From contig QHOS01000020.1 of assembly GCA_003219415.1 (NCBI GenBank), forward strand, positions 1-64,000: a stretch of 64,000 bases of DNA. Reading direction: 5' to 3'. The notes under the pieces are model-generated. The model saw only the letters and a program-made list of their open reading frames with translations, was not told the DNA's origin and did not search any database. Within the stretch, counting starts at the first letter, position 1, and each line of letters opens with the position of its first letter. This DNA is from Verrucomicrobiota bacterium (GTDB lineage: Bacteria; Verrucomicrobiota; Verrucomicrobiia; Chthoniobacterales; UBA10450). Shown piece by piece: positions 52,911-61,800 of the stretch. Position numbers and translations under genes: made by a program.

Positions 52911-53930
52911 ATGGCTCGCTTGGTTGTGAACCGCGAGGAAGTTGATCTCGTAACGCATGAGTTGACTCGCGATATTGTCACGATTGGCAGTGCTCCGTTG
53001 AACCACATAGTCATTGACGACCCAGCGGTATCAGCGCAGCACGCGATACTCGCGAGAGTCGCCGACTCCTATTGGCTGAAAGATTTGCATTCAACAAACG
53101 GGACACAGATCAATGGCGTTTCTATTAGTGGCGCTGAGTTGAAGGATGGCGACAAAATTCAATTCGGTTCCGTCGTAGCGGTTTTTTGCGGGACGTTGCA
53201 AACATTGATGAAACAGATGTCATCCTCACCAGCAGGTCGCCTAATCCTCCCCGTGCTAGGTCAGACCGAGAGAGAGAGTCCGACGGCAACGGCGCAAATT
53301 TCCCCACCATCTTCGCGTAAATCAACTCTGATCGCTGTCGCAATCGCGGTCTTAATGATTGTCGGCGGTGCGGGATGGTATTTTGGACACAAAAGAGAAG
53401 TAGCACCAGAGAAGTTGAGCAGATCCGTCCAGGCTGAAAGACAGATCCCAATTGTTAACCCGACGGAAGATGAAGCGGCCAGCAAACAGCCGGAGCCGAT
53501 TGCAACACAACCGCAACGCAAGGCCGCCAAAGATCTGACGGTGTTGCCCACGGAAGATGTCGCGCGTGCCCAGCAACCGCAGCAAGAAGTCGGGGCAAAG
53601 GAAGGGTTTCCTGTGAGTAACTCACCGACGATTGCTCAGCCATCGATTGCGCCCGCGAGCGGACCATGGCTCTTCCCGGATTCAAGCTCTCGCTATCTGA
53701 GTGCGACCGACCTTTCGAGCCTTAGTTCTGCTGATTTATGGCGAGCCCGAAACGAAATATTTGCCCGGAAGGGCTACAAATTCTCGACTCCAAGGGGAAT
53801 CGCCTTTGCCCAAACGCTGGGCAATTATTACCGCGGTGTAGATGACAATCAGGGTCGCGTTTTCAGTAACATGAATCAATACGAGCGTGCCAACGTAACT
53901 CTGATCCGAGCAATCGAGAAAGGTCGATAG
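52911..53930 (+). CDS. FHA-TM-YARHG protein
   Basis: 339 residues. N-terminal FHA domain (about 1-95: IVTIGSAPLNHIVIDDPAVSAQHA, LKDLHSTNGTQINGV), a linker, one membrane helix (STLIAVAIAVLMIVGGAGWYF, 138-158), a Pro/Gln-rich extracytoplasmic linker, and a C-terminal YARHG-type domain (253-339: LWRARNEIFARKGYKF). FHA domains bind phosphothreonine peptides, but here the conserved Gly-Arg is Gly-Ser and the SxxH is SAQH, so binding may be changed. It could couple a cytoplasmic phospho-signal to the cell wall, where YARHG is thought to act. A strong AGGAGGG precedes ATG 52911. No Ser/Thr kinase gene is in the window. Confidence 0.82.
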   Translation: MARLVVNREEVDLVTHELTRDIVTIGSAPLNHIVIDDPAVSAQHAILARVADSYWLKDLHSTNGTQINGVSISGAELKDGDKIQFGSVVAVFCGTLQTLMKQMSSSPAGRLILPVLGQTERESPTATAQISPPSSRKSTLIAVAIAVLMIVGGAGWYFGHKREVAPEKLSRSVQAERQIPIVNPTEDEAASKQPEPIATQPQRKAAKDLTVLPTEDVARAQQPQQEVGAKEGFPVSNSPTIAQPSIAPASGPWLFPDSSSRYLSATDLSSLSSADLWRARNEIFARKGYKFSTPRGIAFAQTLGNYYRGVDDNQGRVFSNMNQYERANVTLIRAIEKGR

Positions 53931-54055
53931 CACCGCGCGCATCACGTCGCTCGGCTTTTTGCGCACGCGCGGGTTTCCGCATAGTCGATTGCCTGACGCT
54001 TCTCAGGAAACACCGGCTCAACGCCGGGCGATTCAAAAAGCTTCCAGCCCCAACG

Positions 54056-54403
54056 GTGTGGTCTAATTCCAATTGGTGTCATTGCGCACGGCCAGCGGTC
54101 ATGGGTGTTCGCAATTTTTTGTCAGAAGACGAGTGGAACTGTTCGCGCGAGTTCAAGAAACGCAGTCGGCTTGTCATCGGCCCGCACGACGAAACGCTTT
54201 CCGTCATCGCGGTGTGCGTTAACAATCCAGATCGTGCGCCCGCAAGAATCGACGGCTGAGACGCAGCCCCAGCTCCAACCGGCCTTGCTGAGATTGTCAG
54301 CGATGATCTGCCAGTAGTTTCACCAGGCTCGCGACGTGTGATGAGTCGCTCCAAGGAACATTCGAGAGGATCAGATGTGTCTTCCGGTCGTTTGCCGAAA
54401 TGA
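54056..54403 (+). pseudogene. Stop-interrupted short frame
   Basis: Reads through ETLSVIAVCVNNPDRAPAR, then a TGA at 54257-54259, then continues in the same frame as DAAPAPTGLAEIVSDDLPVV to a stop at 54401. I recall similar short 'NPDRSP...PTPTGFAEIVSDD' frames being annotated as hypothetical in many soil bacterial genomes, often also broken by a stop. That is memory only. It may be a degenerate gene or a conserved non-coding element. Confidence 0.25.
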
Positions 54404-54476
54404 TTACTTCTTGCGAATGACGCAAAGCCAGGATGAGGCTACGGAAGGAACTCACAGACCTCGTTGATGGCGTTAT

Positions 54477-54650
54477 TTGATCGACATCGTGGTACTCGTG
54501 GCGGTGACGTTTCTTCTCGACGCTCTTCTCGGTCCTTTTATTCCTGTGCCGATCAATTTGGAGAGGGGATTTGTCTTCGATGCGATTGGCAAAATGCTGC
54601 TGGTCGGAGTTAGCCGTGCCGAAGGTAAGTTGAAACGTCGGATGACGTAA
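54477..54650 (+). CDS. Possible small membrane peptide
   Basis: 57 codons from TTG 54477 to TAA 54648-54650. The N-terminal half is hydrophobic (IDIVVLVAVTFLLDALLG), followed by FIPVPINLERGF and a basic end. No ATG and no clear ribosome-binding site, so support is weak. Confidence 0.2.
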   Translation: MIDIVVLVAVTFLLDALLGPFIPVPINLERGFVFDAIGKMLLVGVSRAEGKLKRRMT

Positions 54651-54724
54651 TCAGAGGCATTTTAACACTCCTTCCAATAGCTGTACGTTAGACCTTAGTT
54701 CTATGTCTTTTGGGGGCCCGCTCG

Positions 54725-55222
54725 TTAGCTCCCGGTTTGTTCGTGTGCGGCGGCTTGCTTATGTTTGCGGAGCCACGCTGCATTTTTGCGTATTACATGG
54801 CCCCCTTTTACAAGCGCGCGTGTTCTTCCGAGTTTTGGATCGAACACACTAACGTCGGCAGGAAGCGCTGCCAGAAAGCCACAAAAATTTGCTACTCCAT
54901 TGTATTTGAACGCTGCCTCGCGCACAGCTTTCGCAGTGAGCGGCCGGCGGGCATTCGCTGTTCGTGGATCGCGATCGTGAGCAGCCGAGAGCGAGGGCAA
55001 CGATTCGGAGTACGGAAAAGGGGCAGGCGACGGCACGGGCGATGAGTCCGAAACGAGCGGCTGCGCCGGAACTTGCATGGGTGTTTCATACGGATAGGGA
55101 CCGGGGACTTTGACGGTCGGGGTTGCCGAGTAAACTATTTCAGTCGGGAAAGCGAGCAGGGTCGCTAGTCCTCCAGCGATTCCCATGATTCCGATCAGGT
55201 TTGTCGCACCGTCTCTTTTCAT
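54725..55222 (-). CDS. Hypothetical exported protein
   Basis: 165 residues. An N-terminal hydrophobic segment (NLIGIMGIAGGLATLLAFP, about 8-26) is probably a signal or anchor, followed by a Pro/Ser-rich region (PGPYPYETPMQVPAQP) and a C-terminal region with AKAVREAAFKYNGVANFCGF and KGGHVIRKNAAWLRKHK. I do not recognise a family. It is transcribed from the same strand as the VPDGG-CTERM gene 100 bp upstream, so the two may be co-expressed. Confidence 0.5.
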   Translation of the reverse strand: MKRDGATNLIGIMGIAGGLATLLAFPTEIVYSATPTVKVPGPYPYETPMQVPAQPLVSDSSPVPSPAPFPYSESLPSLSAAHDRDPRTANARRPLTAKAVREAAFKYNGVANFCGFLAALPADVSVFDPKLGRTRALVKGGHVIRKNAAWLRKHKQAAAHEQTGS

Positions 55223-55321
55223 GTTGGCACAATGCCGACTTTCCGGTGCTCGCGTATCGTTTTTGCTATGACGCTACGGGCGGGCATATGTCTTGCGCAT
55301 TTCTGAATTCAAGTGTGACCG

Positions 55322-55885
55322 CTATCGCATCAGGAAGCGTCGCGCCAAAGCGAGCACGCCGAGAGCCACGCCGAGCAACATTACCGTGACGCCACCGTCC
55401 GGGACCGCAGCACCACCTGTGCCAAAGAGCGTCCACCCTGTGAGGCAGTGGCCACTCGCTAGAAAGGGTATCGTTACTATTCCACTCAGATTACCCACGT
55501 ACCAGACTTCGGAACCGTAACCGTTGTATGTCGCGAACAGGTATGCGTATAAACCAACGGTGCGAAGGTCTATCGTTCTGCCACCGCCGTTGCGGGCCTG
55601 GGTCGCAGCCGGCAAGGACTTAAAAGCGTGGTTTGAGCGAAAGTAGGCCTCGCCGTTGGCAATGTTGATTGCGCCAAGAGCCATGCCGAGTAGGTGGTTC
55701 ACACAAGTTGCTTTGTTTTGAGCGCCTGATTTTTTTTGTACGCCAGGCCAGAGGAGACCCAACTCGTGGGAATCGCCCATACCGAGGCGAAAGGCCTTGG
55801 CGTCATGGCTCGACGCAAGGATTGCCCCGCAAAACGCTATGCAGAGCAGCAGGACTTTGTGTTTCGAAATTGCGTTTGAGTGCAT
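55322..55885 (-). CDS. VPDGG-CTERM sorting-domain secreted protein
   Basis: 187 residues from ATG 55885 (the frame extends to 55936). N-terminal signal KHKVLLLCIAFCGAILASSHDAKA, a middle domain of unknown fold (GVQKKSGAQNKATCVNHLLGMA, GYGSEVWYVGNLSG), and a C-terminal tail VPDGGVTVMLLGVALGVLAL followed by ARRFLMR. That tail is the VPDSG/VPDGG-CTERM sorting signal known from Verrucomicrobia, a PEP-CTERM relative processed by an exosortase-like enzyme. The protein is probably exported and possibly surface- or matrix-associated. No exosortase gene is in the window. Confidence 0.82.
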   Translation of the reverse strand: MHSNAISKHKVLLLCIAFCGAILASSHDAKAFRLGMGDSHELGLLWPGVQKKSGAQNKATCVNHLLGMALGAINIANGEAYFRSNHAFKSLPAATQARNGGGRTIDLRTVGLYAYLFATYNGYGSEVWYVGNLSGIVTIPFLASGHCLTGWTLFGTGGAAVPDGGVTVMLLGVALGVLALARRFLMR

Positions 55886-56167
55886 GGCGCGGCGTGAAAA
55901 GTGTAATCGTACACGATGTCGCAAATGCCGTGCCAACAGAAACCTGCTAACTCCATAACTATCATAACGATCTGTTTTACAGCATGTTATATTTTGGCCA
56001 AATTTCGCCGGATTATGGTTGATCGACGACGAAGCTGTAAAGCGTCCAGACGATAATGCGCAGGCCCATCAAAACCTGATATAAGATACTCACAATGAAT
56101 AGTTTATCTAATACGCTTTGGCACGTAAGGATTCCCGACAATTCGACCTTTGGATTCTCGTTGGCGG

Positions 56168-56746
56168 CTATTGGTCTGGCGAAATCAGCTCGCGGTTCCG
56201 CCAGGTGAATCCAAGAGCGGAGTAAATCGTCAACGCTACGGTAACCCAGACCAGGACGGGGCCGGCTTCAGTCCAGGCGCGCACCCACCATGTCGATTTC
56301 TCATTGGCGTATCGCAGTTCCGCCATCGAAAGGAGCGCCAAAAAGAAAATAATAGTAATGATCTGCCACGAAGTTTTCTGTTTGCCCAGCCGTTCTGCTG
56401 GAAGAATCCGACCCTTGGTACTGGCCATCAGGCGCAAACCCGTGATTAAAAAATCTCGCGCTACCACTGTTGTGGCTGCCCATGCTGGAATGGCTTTAAG
56501 AGGAACCAACGAAATAAAAGCCGCGGCCATCATGATCTTGTCCACCAGCGGATCCATCAATTTTCCAAAGTTTGTTATCACCCCGTAACGCCGGGCGATT
56601 TCTCCATCGATAAAATCAGTCAGACCTGCTATGAGAAAGATGATCAGTGCCGTGGTGCGTGCGTATTGCCAGGAGGAATTAAGCGCCACGACAAAAACCA
56701 CGGTCAGGCCGAGCCGACTTAGAGTAATCCGATTAGCCCAGTTCAT
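56168..56746 (-). CDS. pgsA: CDP-diacylglycerol--glycerol-3-phosphate 3-phosphatidyltransferase
   Basis: 192 residues. The CDP-alcohol phosphotransferase signature DFIDGEIARRYG...FGKLMDPLVDK (D-x2-D-G-x2-A-R-x8-G-x3-D-x3-D) is complete, with about five membrane helices. N-terminal MNWANRITLSRL is typical of PgsA, the first committed step to phosphatidylglycerol and cardiolipin. Its ATG overlaps the moaE stop by four bases. Confidence 0.93.
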   Translation of the reverse strand: MNWANRITLSRLGLTVVFVVALNSSWQYARTTALIIFLIAGLTDFIDGEIARRYGVITNFGKLMDPLVDKIMMAAAFISLVPLKAIPAWAATTVVARDFLITGLRLMASTKGRILPAERLGKQKTSWQIITIIFFLALLSMAELRYANEKSTWWVRAWTEAGPVLVWVTVALTIYSALGFTWRNRELISPDQ

Positions 56747-57195
56747 TTTGCTGTAGTTGGCGCCAGAGCTGTAGCCGGGGGCGCTGACCCCGGCATGTCA
56801 TTCCGGATCTTAAACCGTGGCCGTTTCCAAATCGGAACCTTTTTCTTCAACTCATCCACTATCCATCGACTCGCTTGAAATGCTGCTTGGCGATGTCCAC
56901 TGAAGACTCGCATAAAGAGCGAGGGCTCTCCAACCGCGACAAATCCGATCCGGTGATGAATGATAACCGATCGAAGGTCAAATTGGATTATGGCCTGCTC
57001 TGCGATTTCCCTCAGCTGATGTTCGGCCATTTTCCAGTGCGCTTCGTAATCGATTCCTTCGATTTCACGCCCATCCTCAGAGCCACGAACGATCCCCTGG
57101 AAATCAATTCTCGCACCTGCAGCAGGATCCACGCGATTCTCGGGCGCTTCGAGTTGCGCATCTGTCACTAAAACTTCACAAACCGGATTTGCCAT
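56743..57195 (-). CDS. moaE: Molybdopterin synthase catalytic subunit MoaE
   Basis: 150 residues. GARIDFQGIVRG, GIDYEAHWKMAEHQL, HHRIGFVAVGEPSLFMRV, GHRQAAFQASRWIVDELK and VPIWKR are the MoaE blocks, with the catalytic Lys in the VPIWK/ELKKKVPIW region. It transfers sulfur from MoaD thiocarboxylate to make molybdopterin. ATG 57195 is preferred to the TTG at 57204. No other molybdenum cofactor genes are near, and coupling to pgsA is unusual. Confidence 0.92.
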   Translation of the reverse strand: MANPVCEVLVTDAQLEAPENRVDPAAGARIDFQGIVRGSEDGREIEGIDYEAHWKMAEHQLREIAEQAIIQFDLRSVIIHHRIGFVAVGEPSLFMRVFSGHRQAAFQASRWIVDELKKKVPIWKRPRFKIRNDMPGSAPPATALAPTTAK

Positions 57196-57265
57196 AAGGT
57201 TCAAGTACTCGCTACAGTGAGTCGGGGCCCCCTTGTTTCAAGCTATTGGAAAAGAAGATATCAAA

Positions 57266-58750
57266 ATGAACACGAATCAATGTGATATTGGAATAATCGG
57301 CCTGGCAGTGATGGGGGAGAACCTCGCTCTGAACCTGGAATCGAAGGGTTTTTCTGTTGCGGTGTTCAATCGCACCACCGAGGTCACGGAAAAATTCGCT
57401 GCTGGACGCGCCAAGGGAAAAAACATTCAGCCCACGCGCACAATGGAGGAGTTTGTTGCTGCGCTTAAAAAACCGCGCATCGCGATGATGATGATCAAGG
57501 CCGGCAAGCCGGTGGACATTGTTGTCGGTGAAATCGCGCTGTTACTCGAGCGAGGCGACGTGCTGATCGACGGGGGAAACTCTCTTTTCACCGACACGCA
57601 ACGGCGCGGCAAAGAGCTAGAGGAGACGGGAATTCATTTTGTGGGTATGGGCGTTTCGGGAGGCGAAGAAGGTGCCCTCAAAGGGCCTTCGCTTATGCCC
57701 GGCGGTTCTCGCGAATCCTGGGAGATCATCGCCCCGATTTTTCGCAAGATCGCTGCCCAGGTAGATGGCGAGCCGTGTTGCCGTTACATGGGACCGGACG
57801 GCGCCGGGCACTATGTGAAGATGGTCCACAATGGCATCGAGTACGGCGACATTCAGTTGATCTGCGAAGCTTATGCAATCCTTAAAGATATTCTGGAGAT
57901 GCAGGCTCCGGAGCTTGCCGACGTCTTTGCAGAATGGAACAAAGGCGAGCTCGACAGCTATCTGATTCAAATCACCTCAGAAATTTTTCGAAAGATCGAT
58001 CCTGACACCGGGAGACCCCTGGTCGATATGATTCTCGATAAAGCCGGACAAAAGGGAACGGGCATCTGGACACTCCAATCTGCCATCAGGCAATCTGTCG
58101 TCATTTCGACAATTAACGCTGCCGTTGAAGCGCGTGTTATTTCTTCGCGAAAAGAAGAACGGGAGGCCGCCTCGAAGATTCTGCCACAACCGAGAGCTCG
58201 AAAGTTTACCGGTAATCGAACGCGATTCGTCGATGCAATACGCGACGCGCTTTACGCATCGAAAATTGTTTCTTACGCGCAGGGAATGGAGCTTCTGCGT
58301 TCTGGAAGCACGGAATACAAATGGAACCTCAACCTCGGCGATATCGCCACCATCTGGCGGGGCGGCTGCATCATTCGCGCGAAATTTCTCAACCGAATCG
58401 TCGAGGCTTATCAGCGCGATCCTGCGCTCCACAACCTTCTGCTCGATCGTTATTTCACGAGAGCCATCAAAAAGGCGCAGCGCAACTGGCGCGTTGCGGT
58501 AACAACAGCCATTAAACACGGCGTCCCTGTTCCTGCATTTTCCGCATCGCTCGCTTACTTCGACAGTTATCGGTCGGCTTGGTTGCCTGCGAACCTCTTG
58601 CAAGCGCAACGCGATTTCTTCGGTGCGCACACGTACGAACGAATCGATAAGCCCGGCGTTTTTCACACCGAATGGATCGAGTCGGATCAGAAAGCAGCGG
58701 AAAAACCGACCGAACCGAAAACCCCCGAACCGCATCACGCGGGAGAGTGA
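57266..58750 (+). CDS. gnd: 6-phosphogluconate dehydrogenase (decarboxylating)
   Basis: 494 residues. IGIIGLAVMGENLALNLESKG (NADP-binding with GxAxMGxNLA), VFNRTTEVTEKF, GMGVSGGEEGALKGPSLMPGG, YVKMVHNGIEYGDIQLI and KGTGIWT are diagnostic. It produces ribulose-5-phosphate and NADPH, feeding the same pool as RpiB. ATG 57266 follows AAGAAG; the frame also opens at TTG 57233. The long C-terminus ends in a Pro/Lys/Glu tail. Confidence 0.96.
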   Translation: MNTNQCDIGIIGLAVMGENLALNLESKGFSVAVFNRTTEVTEKFAAGRAKGKNIQPTRTMEEFVAALKKPRIAMMMIKAGKPVDIVVGEIALLLERGDVLIDGGNSLFTDTQRRGKELEETGIHFVGMGVSGGEEGALKGPSLMPGGSRESWEIIAPIFRKIAAQVDGEPCCRYMGPDGAGHYVKMVHNGIEYGDIQLICEAYAILKDILEMQAPELADVFAEWNKGELDSYLIQITSEIFRKIDPDTGRPLVDMILDKAGQKGTGIWTLQSAIRQSVVISTINAAVEARVISSRKEEREAASKILPQPRARKFTGNRTRFVDAIRDALYASKIVSYAQGMELLRSGSTEYKWNLNLGDIATIWRGGCIIRAKFLNRIVEAYQRDPALHNLLLDRYFTRAIKKAQRNWRVAVTTAIKHGVPVPAFSASLAYFDSYRSAWLPANLLQAQRDFFGAHTYERIDKPGVFHTEWIESDQKAAEKPTEPKTPEPHHAGE

Positions 58751-58755
58751 ATTAC

Positions 58756-58812
58756 CGTTAAAGCGTTGAACAGTTGCAGCGTTGAAGCGGCAAACGCTTT
58801 ATCGCTTTAACG
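58756..58812. terminator. Inverted repeat between convergent gnd and dnaE2
   Basis: CGTTAAAGCG (58756-58765) and CGCTTTAACG (58803-58812) are a perfect 10-bp inverted repeat filling the gap between the two stops. Probably a bidirectional terminator-like hairpin; no T-tract. Confidence 0.45.
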
Positions 58813-58814
58813 AA

Positions 58815-61800
58815 TTAGTGAAAATCGTGCGACTCGCTCCCCACGAGTTCCGCATGGGTAAGCGGTTTGATCTCCCGCGCTTTGATCAAAATCACGTTGT
58901 CCGAATTCTGCACTTCGCCCTCGATGAGCAGAAAGGCTTCTTCAGTGATCACGAGGCGAAAGTGTTCAAACAAGTCAGGATCCACAATTGCATTTGAAAC
59001 ACCGGTCTCGTCTTCCAGGCTGACAAACACAAAGCCCTTCGCCGTACCGGGACGCTGGCGGCAAATCACGTTTCCGGCGATTTGGATGATGGAACCATGT
59101 CGTGCGCGCGGAAGGTCGATTGCGCGCCAAATATTCGGCAAACTTTCGCGCAATAGCTTCATAGGATGCGGGCCGGTGGTAAGATTCATCGTGTCATAAT
59201 CCGCTTTCACGCGCTCGGGTAACGTCATTGGCGGTAGGGGAGCGCGGGCACCCCGCCCGGTACCGCCAGTCCGGCTCGGACTTTCGGCGCCCTCGCCGGA
59301 AAGCTCTCGATGAGTATCACGCGAGGCGCGTGACACAGCGGGCGAGGCGTCCGCGCTCCCTAGCAAATCGTCATGCAATGTTTCTTCCACATCCCACATC
59401 GCCGCACGGCGATGCTCGGCAAAACAATTCAGCGCACCCAACTCCGCTAATGTGCGCAATTCATCTTTTGGGAGCGGGATACGTCGCTTGAAAGCCTCCA
59501 ACGAATCGAATTGTTGTTTTTTTCGTTGCCTAACGAGTTCTTCAGCGTGTTCCTCGCGTAATCCGCTCACGACACAAAATCCCAGGCGCACGGTGTTGTC
59601 ATCGACAACCGTGCAGCGCCATTCGGATTGCGAAACGCAAACCGGCTTGATCTTCAAGCCATGCCGCTGCGCGTCCTTCACAATCGTCGCGGGGTTGTAA
59701 AAACCCATCGGCTGATTGTTCAAAAGGCTCGCGTAAAATTCCGGCGCTCGATGCACTTTTAAATACGCGCTGCCATACGCGAGAATGGCAAAACTAATCG
59801 CGTGCGATTCCGGAAATCCGTAAAGCGCAAACGACGAGATGGACTGAACGATTTTATCGATCTTCTCACTGGTCACACCTTTGCGTTCCATCGCCATGCG
59901 CAATTTTGCGCAGACCTTGTTCATCCGTTCTTCGGAACGATGAAAACTCAGTGCGCGTCGCAGCTCTTCCGCTTCGTCGCCGGAAAAATCGGCCATTACC
60001 ATTGCGATCTTGAGCATTTGCTCCTGGAAAAGCGGAACGCCAAGGGTGCGTTTTAAAACAGGTTCCAGGCGCGGATCAAAATATGTCGGCGGTTCGCGTC
60101 CAGCCCGGCGCGCGAGATACGGATGCACCATATCACCTTGAATCGGTCCTGGCCGGATGATCGCCACTTCGATCACCACATCGTAAAAACATTTCGGTTT
60201 CATCCGCGGTAAGATGGCCATTTGTGCTCGACTCTCGATTTGGAAAACCCCGATCGTGTCGGCGCGCTGCATAATCTCGAACGTCTTCTCGTCATCTTTC
60301 GGGATGTGCGCCAAATCGAGCGGCCGGCCCCGTTCGCGGCATAACTCAAACGCGTCCTGCATCACCGACATCATGCCGAGGCCTAACAAGTCCACCTTCA
60401 CGATGCCCAGGTCTTCGCAATCATCCTTGTCCCATTGCGCCACCACACGACCTGGCATTGAGGCGTTTTCCAGCGGCACAAAGGAACTGAGCTTGTTCTG
60501 GCAGATAATCATGCCACCAGAATGCTGGCCAAGGTGTCGTGGCAATCCATAAATTGCGCGATAGAGCCTGACGAATGCAGGCATGCGCGGATGATTTTTC
60601 GGCAAGCCTGCCTGTTCGATCTGCGATTCGAGTTCGAGCGTGTGCGGGAAATCGCCACTGGCAAACAGATGGGAGAAACGATCGATAATGCTTGGCGAAA
60701 AATTGAGCGCTTTGCCGATCTCGCGTGCCGCACTGCGTCCCCGGTAACTGATCACGTTCGCCGTCATCGCGGCCCCGTGTTTCCCGTAGCGACGATAAAT
60801 TTCCTGGATCACGGCTTCACGCCGGTCGCCGCTGGGAAGATCGAGATCGATATCCGGCCAGCCTTTACGGCTCTCGTTTAGGAATCGTTCGAAGACGAGA
60901 TGATTTTCCACCGGATCGACCGGCGTAATCCCGAGGCAAAAACAAACCGCGCTGTTCGCGGCGCTGCCCCGGCCTTGGACCATGATATTGTGTTCGCGAC
61001 AGAAATTGACGATGTCCCAGACGATCAAAAAATAACCGGGAAACCTGAGCTTGGTAATAAGTGCAAGTTCTTCTTCGAGCTGGTGCTTCACCTTGGTGTT
61101 GATCGCAGCATAACGTTGTTGCGCGCCAAACCAGACGATAGTGCGCAAGAATGAATCCATTGTATGACCCGCTGGCACCGGGTATTCGGGAAATTCGTAC
61201 CCGAGATTTTCGAGCGAAAACATGAGCCGCTCGGCCAGGCGCGCCGTATTTTCAATCGCTTCCGGCAAATCCGCGAAAATTGCTCGTATTTGCCGATCGC
61301 TCTTCAGATAGCGCTCGGCATTTTGGGTCAGCAATTTTCCAGCAGCATCCAAATGCGTGTGCTCTCGAATACAGGTGAAAACATCCAGCACTTCGCGCCC
61401 GTACGGCTTCGCGTATTTCACCCCGTTTGTTGCCAGGAGCGATAATCGGTATCCGCGTGCCAGATCGATCAGTTCGCGATTAGCTCGTTCTTCACCCCGA
61501 ATGAAATGCCGCTGAATTTCAACGAAAACATTTTCGCAGCCAAACGTGTCGATCAAAAATCGGGCGCGATCCGCAGATTTGTAGGGCGTTTGACTCGCTC
61601 GCTCCCGCTCGCTCGATTTTTCAATCTGCCCGTCCATGTCGCTCGCGTCCCCGCGGCTCCATTCTGTGAAACGCCGGGAAGAATTGGCGTCTGACACAGA
61701 CGCCCTACAATTTGCGAACGAGGCGTTGAACAACGCAATAAGTCCTTTCGCAAATTCCGACAGCTCATCCCATCGCACCGCGCATTTTCCTTTCTCACTG

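Larger units (their letters stand above)
53931..54724. other. Gene-poor stretch with degenerate frames
   Basis: About 790 bases. The only coherent readings are a frame broken by one stop (54056-54403) and a 57-codon hydrophobic frame (54477-54650). No repeat of the dispersed families is present. Base composition and frame quality suggest decayed or non-coding DNA. Confidence 0.5.

Noticed and set aside
61594-61616. CTCGCTCGCTCCCGCTCGCTCG as a CRISPR-like or simple tandem repeat
   Set aside because: It is a short internal part of the palindromic element in dnaE2, without spacers or regular units.
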